Below the pieces are notes generated by a model, which had not been told where the DNA came from, ran no database searches, and worked only from the letters and a program-made list of their open reading frames with translations. The translations under genes were made by a program, and so were the position numbers. Below are positions 17,282-25,829 of a stretch of DNA of 64,000 bases, piece after piece. Origin of the DNA: Brachybacterium massiliense (lineage in GTDB: Bacteria; Actinomycetota; Actinomycetes; Actinomycetales; Dermabacteraceae); NCBI RefSeq assembly GCF_900184245.1, contig NZ_FXXB01000008.1, positions 1,689,883-1,753,882 of the forward strand, in the 5' to 3' direction. Positions within the stretch are counted from its first letter, which is position 1. The number at the start of each line of letters is the position of its first letter.

Positions 17282-18290
17282 CTACTTTGCGGGTTCGGGC
17301 TCTCGGGCGAGGGCCTCGTAGTGGAGCGCCTCGGACTCTACCGGGGTCAACATCCCCAGGGAGCCGTGGAGGCGTCGGTTGTTGTACCAGTCGACCCAGC
17401 CGGCAGTCGCGAACTCGACGTCCGAGAGCGTCCGGAACGGGCCGTGGTGGAAGACGGTGGTGCGGATTCACTCGGTCTTGAACAGCCCATTGACCGTCTC
17501 CATGAGCGCGTTATCGAACGCATCGCCGACGGTCCCGATCGAGGGAGCGATGCCCTCGAGGTCGAGGTGCTCGGTGTACCGGATCGACGTGTACTGCGAT
17601 CCGGCATCGCTGTGCGCCACCAAAGAGCCTGGTGAGACCTGGTTTCCCTCGCGTTCCCGCTGCCACAGCGCGATCCGCAGTGGCGTCATGACGAGATCGG
17701 TGCGCATGCTCGAGGACGCGTGCCAGCCCACGATCCGCTGAGCGAACACGTCGACGACGAAAGCGACGTACACGAACCCGGCCCAGGTGCGAACGTAGGT
17801 GAAATCGGTGACCCAGACCAGGTTCGGAACCGGGGCCGTGAAGTCGCGATTGAGCAGGTCACCCGCCCGTTTCCCATTAGGGTTCGGGATGGTGGTGCGC
17901 AGCTTCTTCGCCCGCCGAATACCTTCGAGGCCGAGGGTGCGCATCGCCCGGTCCACCGCCCCACGGGAGGTGCCGGCCAGGCCTTCCTGACGGCGGAGCA
18001 GCGCGACCCACTTCCGGCGCCCGTAGAGGCCTTCAGGGGTCATCTGCCACCGCTGGGTGGTGGCGTTGAACGTCCAGGCCAGCTCACGGATCTTGTCCTC
18101 GACCAGAGCGTCTGTGACGGTGCGGGCCGCGATGCGGGGCGGTCTCTTCCAGGCCCGGTAGGTGCGTGCAGCGATCTTCAGGCCCTGCTGGCGCAGGACG
18201 CGGAGGATCGGCTCGACTGCATACCCTTCGGCTCTCATCTCGTCGATGAACGCGCAGATCAGCGGTTTCGGGGGTCGAGCTCCCCCGCGA
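17282..18290 (-). pseudogene. IS3-family orfB (DDE integrase), interrupted by an in-frame TGA
   Basis: orfB encodes the catalytic part of the transposase and is normally made as an OrfAB fusion by -1 frameshifting near the GCGGGGGAGC run (18280-18289). The rve domain is complete up to the catalytic triad: WVTDFTYV (Asp), HSDAGSQYTS (Asp) and ALMETVNGLFKTE (Glu). The next codon is TGA (17468-17470), where relatives usually have Cys or a hydrophobic residue. The same frame then continues with IRTTVFHHGPFRTLSDVEFA and WVDWYNNRRLHGSLG to a natural TAG at 17282-17284. One base change accounts for the stop, which removes the last 61 residues including the conserved YNNRRLH motif. Confidence 0.85.
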
Positions 18291-18570
18291 AGAAAATTGA
18301 AGCCCGGCGGAGGATCTCGTTGTCCTCCCGCAACCGCTTGTTCTCGGCCTTCAACCGTTTGACCTCGGCAGACTCCTCGGTCGTGACGCCGGGACGGGTT
18401 CCGTCGTCGACCTCGGCCTGGGCCAGCCAGCGCCGCACGGACTCGCGAGAGACGCCCTCTTGACGGGCCACCGCAGCGGTGGCCGCGGTCAGGGTGGGGT
18501 ACTCCTGCTGGTGCTCGCGCACGAGCCGCACGCACCTCGCGCGCAGCTGGGGATCGATCTTCTTCGGCAT
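18259..18570 (-). CDS. IS3-family orfA (helix-turn-helix protein)
   Basis: A 103-residue transposase subunit with an N-terminal HTH_Tnp_1 domain (VRLVREHQQEYPTLTAATAA and GVSRESVRRWLAQAEVD) and a C-terminal leucine-zipper-like helix (VKRLKAENKRLREDNEILRR) that mediates dimerisation. ATG 18570 is preferred because GGAAGG lies about ten bases upstream. The last codons overlap orfB, and the G-run at 18282-18286 is the probable slippage site. orfA itself shows no lesion. Confidence 0.85.
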   Translation of the reverse strand: MPKKIDPQLRARCVRLVREHQQEYPTLTAATAAVARQEGVSRESVRRWLAQAEVDDGTRPGVTTEESAEVKRLKAENKRLREDNEILRRASIFFAGELDPRNR

Positions 18571-18631
18571 GCTGTCCATCCTTCCGGACTCAAACAGCAG
18601 CGGCATCAAACCCGGGCCGATTCAACTCGCC

Positions 18632-19453
18632 TCATGGGACGCTCGCGACTTGGAAGCCGTGAGGTCCGAGTTCCGTGAGTCTGTCGCGCAGCAGTGCCCC
18701 AATCTCCGCGCGCCGTTGCTCGTCCATCCGCTCGATTGGGCCGGTGATGCTCACTGCGAAGGAGCGTCCTCCTGGTCGAGTGAGGGCGACCCCCACGCAA
18801 GCAATACCGGGCTCGTTCTCCTCAACCTCAATAGACCAGCCACGTGCAGCGGTATCGGCAATCACTGACTCGAGCCGAGGCAGAGAGATGACGGCCCCCG
18901 GGCTCTGCTGAGGATCTTCGGTTGCTCTCGAGTACGGAGCTAGAGCCTGGCCGTTCACCCCGTCGGCGGCCAACATCGCCCTTCCCATGGCTGTCCGGGC
19001 TGCGAGGGCACGACTGCCCACGCGGGACCAAACTCTGAGCGCACGCTCGGGTTCGACTTTGTCCAGGTAGAGAACGTGGGCTCCATCCAGGCGTCCGAGA
19101 TGGACCAGCTCTCGAGCTTCCTGTGAAATTGCGGCGAGCGCTGGTGCGAGCAAGAGTGCCATGTTCTCCTCCTGCTCGAAACGGCTGGCCAGAATTGGAA
19201 GTGCGCTGCCGAGACGATAGTTCTGCTCAGGTAGCACCTGTTCGGCGAATCCTCGGTACATCAGAGCTCGTAGTAGGCGGTGCACCGAGGCCTTGTTGAG
19301 CGCGCTCTCCGAGGCGATCTCGCGCAGTGTCATCCCCGTTGGTCCAGCCCCGGCAAGGATCTCTAGAACGATAAGCGCTCTGTCGACACTGCCGACGGGG
19401 GAAGATTCGGGCGGAGGCGAGATGGTCATAGAGTAATCAATTCTAAGAGTCAT
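18632..19453 (-). CDS. IclR-family transcriptional regulator
   Basis: A 273-residue regulator with an N-terminal winged helix-turn-helix (TLREIASESALNKASVHRLL, about residues 41-60) and a C-terminal IclR effector-binding domain (LVHLGRLDGAHVLYLDKVEP, then RTAMGRAMLA and GWSIEVEENEPGIACVGVAL). IclR proteins respond to small organic acids and often control sugar-acid genes. The gene is divergent from the ABC importer at 20158-23282, so it probably controls the island. Its 3' end lies a few bases from the IS3 element, but the protein end looks intact. Codon use is less GC-biased than in the flanking genome, matching the island genes. Confidence 0.88.
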   Translation of the reverse strand: MTLRIDYSMTISPPPESSPVGSVDRALIVLEILAGAGPTGMTLREIASESALNKASVHRLLRALMYRGFAEQVLPEQNYRLGSALPILASRFEQEENMALLLAPALAAISQEARELVHLGRLDGAHVLYLDKVEPERALRVWSRVGSRALAARTAMGRAMLAADGVNGQALAPYSRATEDPQQSPGAVISLPRLESVIADTAARGWSIEVEENEPGIACVGVALTRPGGRSFAVSITGPIERMDEQRRAEIGALLRDRLTELGPHGFQVASVP

Positions 19454-20157
19454 TGGGGAGGAGCCTCATTGCTTGGTATGCCATTCGGAGCGAATGGCTC
19501 AGAAAGGCAATTCCACCTCCAGTGTAAAAGCGACATGTTTCAGAATCGGTCGAGAGCGATCACTTGCCTGCGGCAAGCCAACTGATCGCCAAGTTTCATT
19601 TCAATTGGGGGGCTGGGGCGGCACGCTGGAGTCGTGTGCGAGAGATGCACTGGCGCGGCGTAGGCAATGCCGTGCGTGAAATGTAGGCTCGAGATCCCTC
19701 AACACTATAGCGCAGACCTTCCTTCGGTAGCACCTGCCCTAGATTGCTCCACCCAATCAAGGCTCCGATTCGACCCGCGAGTCCGGGCCGGCATCCAGCG
19801 ACCACGACCTCCGGGCTAGGTTGCGGTCTGGTCTCGGTGTGGACTCCGTCTGTTGCGGGACCGATGCCGATGATCTACTCTCGAGCAACGCAGAGCGAAA
19901 CGAACGTTCCGCAACGTGGAATGTGGGGGCGTTGGCGCTGGCCGCTCCCCCCGTCCCGCGTAGAGGGTCGGTCGCCCCAGGGAGGGGCGGACGGTCATCT
20001 CGGCGTAGGAAGTCGCATTACCGCCAGTGTCAGGGCGGGCATGTACTCGGGGCCGCCGCGCGGTGGCTCTAAGCCCGCAAGGTATTGGCGACGAAAGTTC
20101 GTGAGTGGCAAAACGCGGGGTCGATGAAGCCCTGCGGTGGTGAGCAAAGGAGACATC
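19454..20157. promoter_or_regulatory. 704-bp divergent control region with dyads and a nested stem-loop
   Basis: No credible gene is seen. GCCATTCG-GAG-CGAATGGC (19480-19498) is a perfect dyad close to the iclR start. At 19556-19589 the arms GCGATCA/TGATCGC enclose CTTGCC-TGC-GGCAAG, giving a 13-bp stem with one 5-base bulge. TTGCGG (19853-19858) and TACTCT (19876-19881), 17 bases apart, could be a rightward promoter; the dyad TTCC-N7-GGAA (19907-19921) lies just downstream and would suit a repressor. A further hairpin CGCCCC/GGGGCG (19973-19989) lies in what would be a leader of about 270 bases. IclR is the obvious candidate ligand of one or both dyads. Confidence 0.5.
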
Positions 20158-21456
20158 ATGAGGCTCAACAGGCGACAGTTCCTTGGTGGCGCGGCCACAG
20201 TGGCGGGTGCCGCAGCCCTGAGCGGCTGTGGAGGTGGTGGAAGCGGAGGCGGCAACGTCCTCAACGTCTCCGCGTGTAACCATCCTTGGTCAAACTACAT
20301 CAAGGATCTCCTTCCCGAGTTCGAGGAAGAGCATGATGTAAAGGTTCAGCTGAACGAGTTTCAGGCAGATCAGCTCTCAACCATGTACAGCACGAGGCTC
20401 AGCGCGAACGCAACTGACCTCGATGTGATGATGTACCGCCCACTCCAGGAGGGCGTGCAGTTCATGAGGAACGAGTGGCTTCTGGATCTCGACGCGAGTG
20501 CGGCGGGCGATACAGCCTACGATCTTGCGGACTTCCAGGAAGCCGCTATGGAAGTCGTGAAGGTCGACAGTGCAGTTTACGGGATCCCCATCGTTACGGA
20601 GCGGGAGGTTCTCTTCTATCGAAAAGACCTCTTAGACGTAGCGGGCATCTCGGTGCCAGAGACGATGGAGGATCTCGAAGACGCGGCCGAGATGCTCACT
20701 GACCCTGCCTCAGGCGTGTTCGGGATTGCCATGCGGGGGCAGAAAGCAGCAGCCGTGACCCAGTTCTCCGGCTTCCTCTACAGCTACGGGGCGGATTTTA
20801 TGACAGAATCCGGCGAGGCCTCCATCGATACGCCGGAAGCTATTGCTGCTTATACGATGTACGGTGATCTTTTGCGGAACTACGGCCCCGAGGGCGTTGA
20901 ATCGATGTCGACCGAGCAGATCAACCCGCTGTTCCAGCAGGGAAAGATCGCGATGTTCATCGACGCCGAGGTGTTCTGGTCGGAACTCATCCGAGAAGGG
21001 ACCTCCACGGTCGCCGCAGACCAGTTGGGTGTTGCTCCGTTGCCGGCGGGCCCTGCCGGTTCCAAGCCCTACAGCGTACCGTCCTGGGCGCTCGCAGTGA
21101 ACGCGAAGACTACAAAGGCAGATCTCTCTTGGGAGTTCGTGAAGTGGGCGACGAGCCCCGACATGGTTCTGGCTGCACAGCAGGCTGGAGTTTCTGGAGC
21201 TCGGACGTCGGTGTGGGAGAACCCGGATAGCCTCACTGGCATTCCGGAGGATTTCCAGGAAACCCTTCGTGTCTCCACAGAAAACGGAGTCGGTTACGAC
21301 CGTCCTCGCGTGGTCCAGGTCGGTCGAGCCCGCGACATCGTAGGTGAACCCCTGATCGCAGCTATTCGCGGTGAAGATGTGACGGCGGCTGCGCAGACTG
21401 CTCAGGCCAATTTTGCGGCCTTCCTGGAAGAGGACGCGACTGCGACTGGCGAGTAA
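20158..21456 (+). CDS. Sugar ABC transporter substrate-binding lipoprotein
   Basis: A 432-residue family-1 solute-binding protein. The N-terminus, LNRRQFLGGAATVAGAAALS followed by GCGGGG, combines a twin-arginine motif with a lipobox (LSGC), indicating a membrane-anchored extracellular protein. The mature domain has typical motifs (YGIPIVTEREVLFYRKDLLD, then YSVPSWALAVNAKT). AAAGGAGAC precedes ATG 20158; the in-frame GTG 20137 lacks a comparable site. It opens the acquired sugar-acid island and is followed by two permeases and dehydratases, so its ligand is probably a sugar acid, a uronide or an oligosaccharide containing one. Lower GC at third positions than the flanking genome. Confidence 0.88.
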   Translation: MRLNRRQFLGGAATVAGAAALSGCGGGGSGGGNVLNVSACNHPWSNYIKDLLPEFEEEHDVKVQLNEFQADQLSTMYSTRLSANATDLDVMMYRPLQEGVQFMRNEWLLDLDASAAGDTAYDLADFQEAAMEVVKVDSAVYGIPIVTEREVLFYRKDLLDVAGISVPETMEDLEDAAEMLTDPASGVFGIAMRGQKAAAVTQFSGFLYSYGADFMTESGEASIDTPEAIAAYTMYGDLLRNYGPEGVESMSTEQINPLFQQGKIAMFIDAEVFWSELIREGTSTVAADQLGVAPLPAGPAGSKPYSVPSWALAVNAKTTKADLSWEFVKWATSPDMVLAAQQAGVSGARTSVWENPDSLTGIPEDFQETLRVSTENGVGYDRPRVVQVGRARDIVGEPLIAAIRGEDVTAAAQTAQANFAAFLEEDATATGE

Positions 21457-21523
21457 AGCGGCAGCCAGCGGAACACCTCGAGGGGCCACAAAGTGCTCCT
21501 TCCCGCCATTTAGAAGGACATTT

Positions 21524-22411
21524 ATGAGCACACTCCAGCGCAAGTCTCGGCTGCTGCAGTGGGGGATGATTCTTCCCGCACTTCTAGCGATCGTAGCTCT
21601 CATTGCGTTTCCGATCGGTTACACGATCAACTTGAGCCTTACCGACACCTCTGGTCCCGCTTCTGCGGGCCCGGCGCCGTTCGCTGGACTTGAGAACTAT
21701 GCGGACGCCCTTAGGGACACGGCTAGATTCTGGCCTGCGCTGGGGAGGACGATCGTGTTCACCGTGGTTGCCCTTTCCATCGAGTTGATCCTTGGTATCG
21801 CCATCGCCCTGCTGCTGCGGAAAGATTTCCGCGGCAGCATGGTGGCCCGCACGATCATGTTGGTCCCGCTTGTTACCAGCCCGGTCGCTGTTGGAGCCAT
21901 CTGGATGCTGATCCTCGACCCAAACACGGGATTCGCGAACACGATGATCTCGGCAATGGGGCTAGATAGGATTGGATTCCTCACCAATCCCGACTACGCC
22001 TTGTGGACCATTATTGGCTTGGATGCCTGGCAATGGACCCCCCTGGTCATTCTCATCGTGCTTGCGGGGCTCGCGGGAGTTCCCGACGAGCCGGAGGAAG
22101 CGGCTCTAGTTGATGGAGCAAGCACCTCGCAGAGGATTAGATTCGTGACGCTCCCGATGATCAGGAACACAATTGTTGTTGCCGCAGTTCTCCGGGGGAT
22201 TGACGCCCTGAAAACATTCGACATCATTTATGCCACAAAAGGGCCAGGGGGTGGATCGTCGAACGAGGCGGAGACGCTAAATGTGCTGGTCTATGGCTTG
22301 AGCTTTGACTATATGGAGTTCGGCCTGGCCTCGGCGATACTCGTGCTGTTCTTCGTGCTTGTACTTGTGGCTGCTGTTTTCGTGGTCCGTCAGTCGACGA
22401 GGGATGTGTGA
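21524..22411 (+). CDS. Sugar ABC transporter permease (MalF-like)
   Basis: A 295-residue permease with six predicted membrane spans (first: GMILPALLAIVALIAFPIGY) and an EAA loop, EEAALVDGASTSQRIRFVTL. GAAGGAC lies before ATG 21524; the longer reading frame from 21413 overlaps the upstream gene and is rejected. It pairs with the permease that starts two bases after its stop. No ATPase is encoded in the island. Confidence 0.9.
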   Translation: MSTLQRKSRLLQWGMILPALLAIVALIAFPIGYTINLSLTDTSGPASAGPAPFAGLENYADALRDTARFWPALGRTIVFTVVALSIELILGIAIALLLRKDFRGSMVARTIMLVPLVTSPVAVGAIWMLILDPNTGFANTMISAMGLDRIGFLTNPDYALWTIIGLDAWQWTPLVILIVLAGLAGVPDEPEEAALVDGASTSQRIRFVTLPMIRNTIVVAAVLRGIDALKTFDIIYATKGPGGGSSNEAETLNVLVYGLSFDYMEFGLASAILVLFFVLVLVAAVFVVRQSTRDV

Positions 22412-22412
22412 C

Positions 22413-23282
22413 ATGACTACCTCCACCATGCCAAGGAAGAGTATGAACCCCGCTATCAAGGCCCGTAAGCGCAGAGCCCGTCCTGCTGACATCGCGCGCA
22501 TGGCTTTGATCGTTGTTGTGTGCCTGGTCTTTGCCTTCCCGTACTTCTGGATGCTACTTGCTTCGTTGAAGACGAACGTGCAGATCAGCGACCCAAGTCA
22601 AACATTTGTTTTCACGCCGACGCTCGAGAATTACGTCAGAGTGTTTGAGACCAACAACTATGGTCAATATCTTACCAACAGTATTGTTGTGGCGGTTGCG
22701 TCTACTGGAATATCCTTACTGCTGGGAGTTCCGGCAGCTTGGGCTATCGCGCGGTTCAATATGGGGAAGTTCAATGGCTTGATCCTGCTGGCTCGAATCG
22801 TCCCCGCAATCTTGCTTCTGGTGCCTTGGTACTATGTTTTTTCGCTTGCCGGATTGGTGGGTACTAGTTGGGTTCTTGTGATCAGTCATGTCTTCGTGGG
22901 CTTGCCTCTCGTTACCTGGATCATGACGGGATTCTTCCGCTCGCTCCCAGAGGAGTTACGTGAGGCTGGGCTGGTTGACGGGCTTACGGAGGCAGGGACC
23001 TTCTTGCGAATATCACTTCCTTTGTCGGTCCCGGGAATCGCGACTGCGTCGATGCTCTCGGTAATCTTCAGCTGGAACAACTTCCTGTTCTCCCTGGTGC
23101 TCACAGACTCGACCACGCTAACCCTCCCTGTTGCGCTCTATCAATTCATGGCCTATGCCGGGGTCGACTGGGCTGGCCTCATGGCTGCGGCTGCCGTCAT
23201 GAGCGCACCGATCATTCTGTTTGCTCTGTTTGCTCAGCGTTATGTCGTCAGCGGCCTGACCGCTGGCGCGACGAAGGGCTGA
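22413..23282 (+). CDS. Sugar ABC transporter permease (MalG-like)
   Basis: A 289-residue permease with a basic cytoplasmic N-terminus ([20 protein letters not shown]), six spans and the EAA loop [20 protein letters not shown], in which the usual E-A-A is E-A-G. The C-terminus, [15 protein letters not shown], is typical for CUT1 MalG-like subunits. ATG 22413 lies immediately after the preceding stop, implying translational coupling. The dehydratase genes follow after 64 bases. Confidence 0.9.
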   Translation: MTTSTMPRKSMNPAIKARKRRARPADIARMALIVVVCLVFAFPYFWMLLASLKTNVQISDPSQTFVFTPTLENYVRVFETNNYGQYLTNSIVVAVASTGISLLLGVPAAWAIARFNMGKFNGLILLARIVPAILLLVPWYYVFSLAGLVGTSWVLVISHVFVGLPLVTWIMTGFFRSLPEELREAGLVDGLTEAGTFLRISLPLSVPGIATASMLSVIFSWNNFLFSLVLTDSTTLTLPVALYQFMAYAGVDWAGLMAAAAVMSAPIILFALFAQRYVVSGLTAGATKG

Positions 23283-23346
23283 TTTCGGACTATCGCAATG
23301 GCCCGTCGAATCTCGCCGGGCCCCATACAAGGAAGAGAAAATTCCC

Positions 23347-24561
23347 ATGGCCACCATCCAGAGCGCTGAGGTTCTGGTGTCCTCGCCGGGACGCAACTTT
23401 GTAACTCTGAAGATCTCGACGAGCGATGGCGTCGTCGGCTGGGGTGATGCAACAGTCAATGGGCGCGAGCTCGCTGTTGTTGCATACCTGCAGGAGCATG
23501 TATGCCCTCTCCTGATCGGCAGGGATCCGGCCCAAATTGAGCAAACCTGGCAGTACCTATATCGAGGTGCGTACTGGAGAAGGGGCCCGATCACGATGGC
23601 GGCCATCGCCGCCGTGGACATGTGTTTGTGGGACATCAAAGGCAAGATTGCGGGGATGCCTGTCTATCAACTCCTTGGGGGAGCGTCACGCGATGGGTTG
23701 CGAGCCTATGGGCATGCTTCGGGCAGCACAATTGAGGAGGTCCTCGTTGCTGTGGAAGGACTCCTCAACGAGGGGTATCGAGCTGTCCGGGTGCAGTGCG
23801 CAGTGCCGGGATTGCAGCGTGTCTATGGCGTAGCCCATGGTGATGACCGCCCGACAGGTGGTGACGGTGGCGCACTGCCAGTGGTGGAGGATTGGGACAG
23901 TGCGAAGTACCTTGCGTATATCCCTCGAGTATTTGCTGCTGTGCGCGAGCGTTTCGGCCCAGATCTGCCCCTCCTCCATGATGTACACCACCGCCTGACA
24001 CCCAATGAGGCCGGTCGATTGGGACGCGCTCTCGAGCCGTTCAATCTCTTCTGGCTGGAAGATTTCACCCCGGCTGAGAATCAGGAATCTGCTCGGGTGG
24101 TCCGATCAATGACTTCACAACCGCTCGCAATAGGCGAAATTTTTAATACCGTGTGGGACTATCAGACGTTGATCTCTGAGCAGCTCATCGATTACGTGCG
24201 CAGTGCCGTGACGCACGCCGGGGGCATCTCCCATCTACGAAAGATTGCCGAATATGCGGCTATTTATCAGATTAAGACGGGTTTCCATGGCCCGGCCGAC
24301 ATCTCTCCGATCGGACAGGCTGCTGCATTGCATCTGGGTCTGGCTATCCACAACTTCGGCATTCAAGAGTACGCAAAGCATCCTGACGATACCGCGAGTG
24401 TTTTTAAGACCACTTTCACTTGGCGCGACGGTTTGCTTCATCCAGGGCACGAGGCGGGCCTTGGGGTGGAGTACGACGAGGTTGCCGCTCGAGCGTATCC
24501 ATACGTTCGGGATTACCTTCCTGTGAATCAGCTTCTAGACGGCGCGGTCCATGATTGGTGA
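23347..24561 (+). CDS. Mannonate dehydratase-family enzyme (enolase superfamily, RspA/ManD type)
   Basis: A 404-residue cytoplasmic enzyme with the enolase-superfamily capping domain and (beta/alpha)7-beta barrel. Mg ligands and catalytic residues of the ManD group are visible: [11 protein letters not shown] (Asp and His), [12 protein letters not shown] (Glu), LAIGEIFNT (Glu), [11 protein letters not shown] (His). The N-terminal [17 protein letters not shown] and C-terminal [14 protein letters not shown] are diagnostic. Known members dehydrate D-mannonate and/or D-gluconate to 2-keto-3-deoxygluconate; some have very low activity. As I recall, the Pro in HGPxD goes with the low-efficiency group. 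It follows the importer genes and precedes a galactonate-type dehydratase. Codon use is that of the island, unlike its paralogue at 25830 (about 60% identical by eye). Confidence 0.85.
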   Translation: MATIQSAEVLVSSPGRNFVTLKISTSDGVVGWGDATVNGRELAVVAYLQEHVCPLLIGRDPAQIEQTWQYLYRGAYWRRGPITMAAIAAVDMCLWDIKGKIAGMPVYQLLGGASRDGLRAYGHASGSTIEEVLVAVEGLLNEGYRAVRVQCAVPGLQRVYGVAHGDDRPTGGDGGALPVVEDWDSAKYLAYIPRVFAAVRERFGPDLPLLHDVHHRLTPNEAGRLGRALEPFNLFWLEDFTPAENQESARVVRSMTSQPLAIGEIFNTVWDYQTLISEQLIDYVRSAVTHAGGISHLRKIAEYAAIYQIKTGFHGPADISPIGQAAALHLGLAIHNFGIQEYAKHPDDTASVFKTTFTWRDGLLHPGHEAGLGVEYDEVAARAYPYVRDYLPVNQLLDGAVHDW

Positions 24562-24581
24562 ATGCCGAATCGGTTCGGCAT
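24562..24581 (+). terminator. Intercistronic hairpin
   Basis: ATGCCGAA-TCGG-TTCGGCAT forms a perfect 8-bp stem with a 4-base loop immediately after the stop codon at 24559-24561. It may act as a weak terminator or as an mRNA-stabilising element between the two dehydratase genes. Confidence 0.5.
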
Positions 24582-24615
24582 GGGATTCAAGGGATCTCGC
24601 GTCGGCGCCTAAGAA

Positions 24616-25761
24616 ATGGGTCCGATAGTGAAAATAGTGCAGATTGAGACTTACCACATCAAACCACGATGGCTTTTCGTTCGAGTTGAGGCGTCAGGTG
24701 GTTTTGTGGGGTGGGGCGAGGCGATCGTCGAGGGTGCCTCTAGGACGGTTGCTTCGCTGATTGATGAGTTATCCGACTTGGTACTGGGGCAGGACCCTCG
24801 TCGCATCGAGCACATTTGGCAGATGCTGTATCGAGGCAATTTCTATCGCGGCGGCCCTCATCTCATGAGTGCGATCAGCGGGCTCGATCAGGCCCTATGG
24901 GATATCAAGGGTAAGGCCCTTGGGGCTCCTGTGTACGAGCTGTTGGGTGGGCGGGTTCGTGACCATGTGAGGGTGTACGCGCATTCGCGTGCGAACGGGA
25001 CGGAGACCGCCGTAGAATCCGCGACGCGGCTTGTCGCAGCAGGTTTCGATGCGCTGAAGCTAGGGATTACAGTTCCTTTCCCGGTCCAGCCGAGCCCAGC
25101 AATGATTGATGCCGAGCTGGCATCCTTGATGGTTGTGAGGGAAGCTGTCGGTCGGGAAGTAGATATCGCGATCGACTTTCACGGCCGAACTTCGGGCGAT
25201 GCAGCTATCTCGCTTATTCGCGGGTTGGACGAATTTGCGCCACTGTTCATTGAGGAGCCGGTAGTGCCGGAAGATCCTGGTGAGATGGCGAGGGTTCGTC
25301 GTGCTACGGGGGCGGTTATTGCGACAGGGGAACGCCTGTTTAGTCGCTGGGATTTTCGAAAGACGATAGAGGCTGGCGCCGTATCTATCGTGCAGCCTGA
25401 CCTCTGTCATGCTGGTGGGATTTCAGAGGTGCGGCGCATTGCATCGTACGCGGAAGCCAATTCGCTGCAGATTGCCCCCCATAATCCGCTCGGGCCGATT
25501 TCTCTTGCGGCCTGCATTCAGATTGCTGCGGCATCCCCGAACTTTCTCATTCAGGAGCATCCGACGCTCCCGGACGGCTCGGATCTCGGGCATGGAATCC
25601 TTCAGGAACCATTTGTTGTCGAGGGCAGTCGGATTGCTATTCCCGAGCGGTCTGGACTTGGCGTGGAGGTCTCGGAGGAAAGCCTGATCGAGCGGGTCTA
25701 CGACGGAGGGTGGAGAACCCCTCAAGTGCGGCATTCAGACGGTGCCGTCGCGGATTGGTGA
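24616..25761 (+). CDS. Galactonate dehydratase-like enzyme (enolase superfamily)
   Basis: A 381-residue member of the D-galactonate dehydratase group. Mg ligands and catalytic acid/base residues are present: IAIDFHGRTS (Asp, His), LFIEEPVVPED (Glu), IATGERLFSRWDF (Glu) and IAPHNPLGPISLAA (His). The C-terminal VRHSDGAVADW matches the family. The product should be a 2-keto-3-deoxy sugar acid. It differs from the second copy (28003-29151) in the specificity region after YAHSRANGTETAVESATRLV and has HNPLG where the other has HCPLG. ATG 24616 lacks a clear ribosome-binding site; GTG 24628 (VKIVQIETYHI) is an equally good start. Low-GC codon use places it in the island. Confidence 0.82.
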   Translation: MGPIVKIVQIETYHIKPRWLFVRVEASGGFVGWGEAIVEGASRTVASLIDELSDLVLGQDPRRIEHIWQMLYRGNFYRGGPHLMSAISGLDQALWDIKGKALGAPVYELLGGRVRDHVRVYAHSRANGTETAVESATRLVAAGFDALKLGITVPFPVQPSPAMIDAELASLMVVREAVGREVDIAIDFHGRTSGDAAISLIRGLDEFAPLFIEEPVVPEDPGEMARVRRATGAVIATGERLFSRWDFRKTIEAGAVSIVQPDLCHAGGISEVRRIASYAEANSLQIAPHNPLGPISLAACIQIAAASPNFLIQEHPTLPDGSDLGHGILQEPFVVEGSRIAIPERSGLGVEVSEESLIERVYDGGWRTPQVRHSDGAVADW

Positions 25762-25767
25762 CGCTTT

Positions 25768-25790
25768 GGTGATCTATCGATAGCATCACC
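25768..25790. promoter_or_regulatory. Operator-like dyad before the second mannonate dehydratase-type gene
   Basis: GGTGAT and ATCACC flank the palindrome CTATCGATAG with one asymmetric base, giving a 23-bp near-perfect dyad. It lies 40 bases upstream of ATG 25830. TGAT/ATCA arms around a short AT-rich centre resemble GntR (FCD) operators that control mannonate and galactonate genes. No GntR gene is in the window, so an IclR or outside regulator is possible. Confidence 0.5.
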
Positions 25791-25829
25791 CACTCCCGAC
25801 GTACACATACGAGACTTAGGATTTCGATA

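Larger units (their letters stand above)
17259..18623. mobile_element. IS3-family insertion sequence with 4-bp target duplication
   Basis: The 1365-bp element is bounded by inverted repeats: left GAATCGGCCCAGGTTTTCTG (17259 on) and, read from 18623 on the other strand, GAATCGGCCCGGGTTTGATG. Both continue CCG. AACT is present on both sides (17255-17258 and 18624-18627), a direct target duplication. It carries orfA and orfB on the minus strand with the usual -1 overlap. Structure and duplication say that it arrived intact and recently, but orfB has an internal stop. Confidence 0.9.

Noticed and set aside
17468..17470. Recoding of TGA (selenocysteine or suppression) as an explanation for the stop in IS3 orfB
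   Set aside because: No SECIS-like structure was recognised, and other IS copies here show ordinary loss-of-function lesions. A point mutation is simpler.
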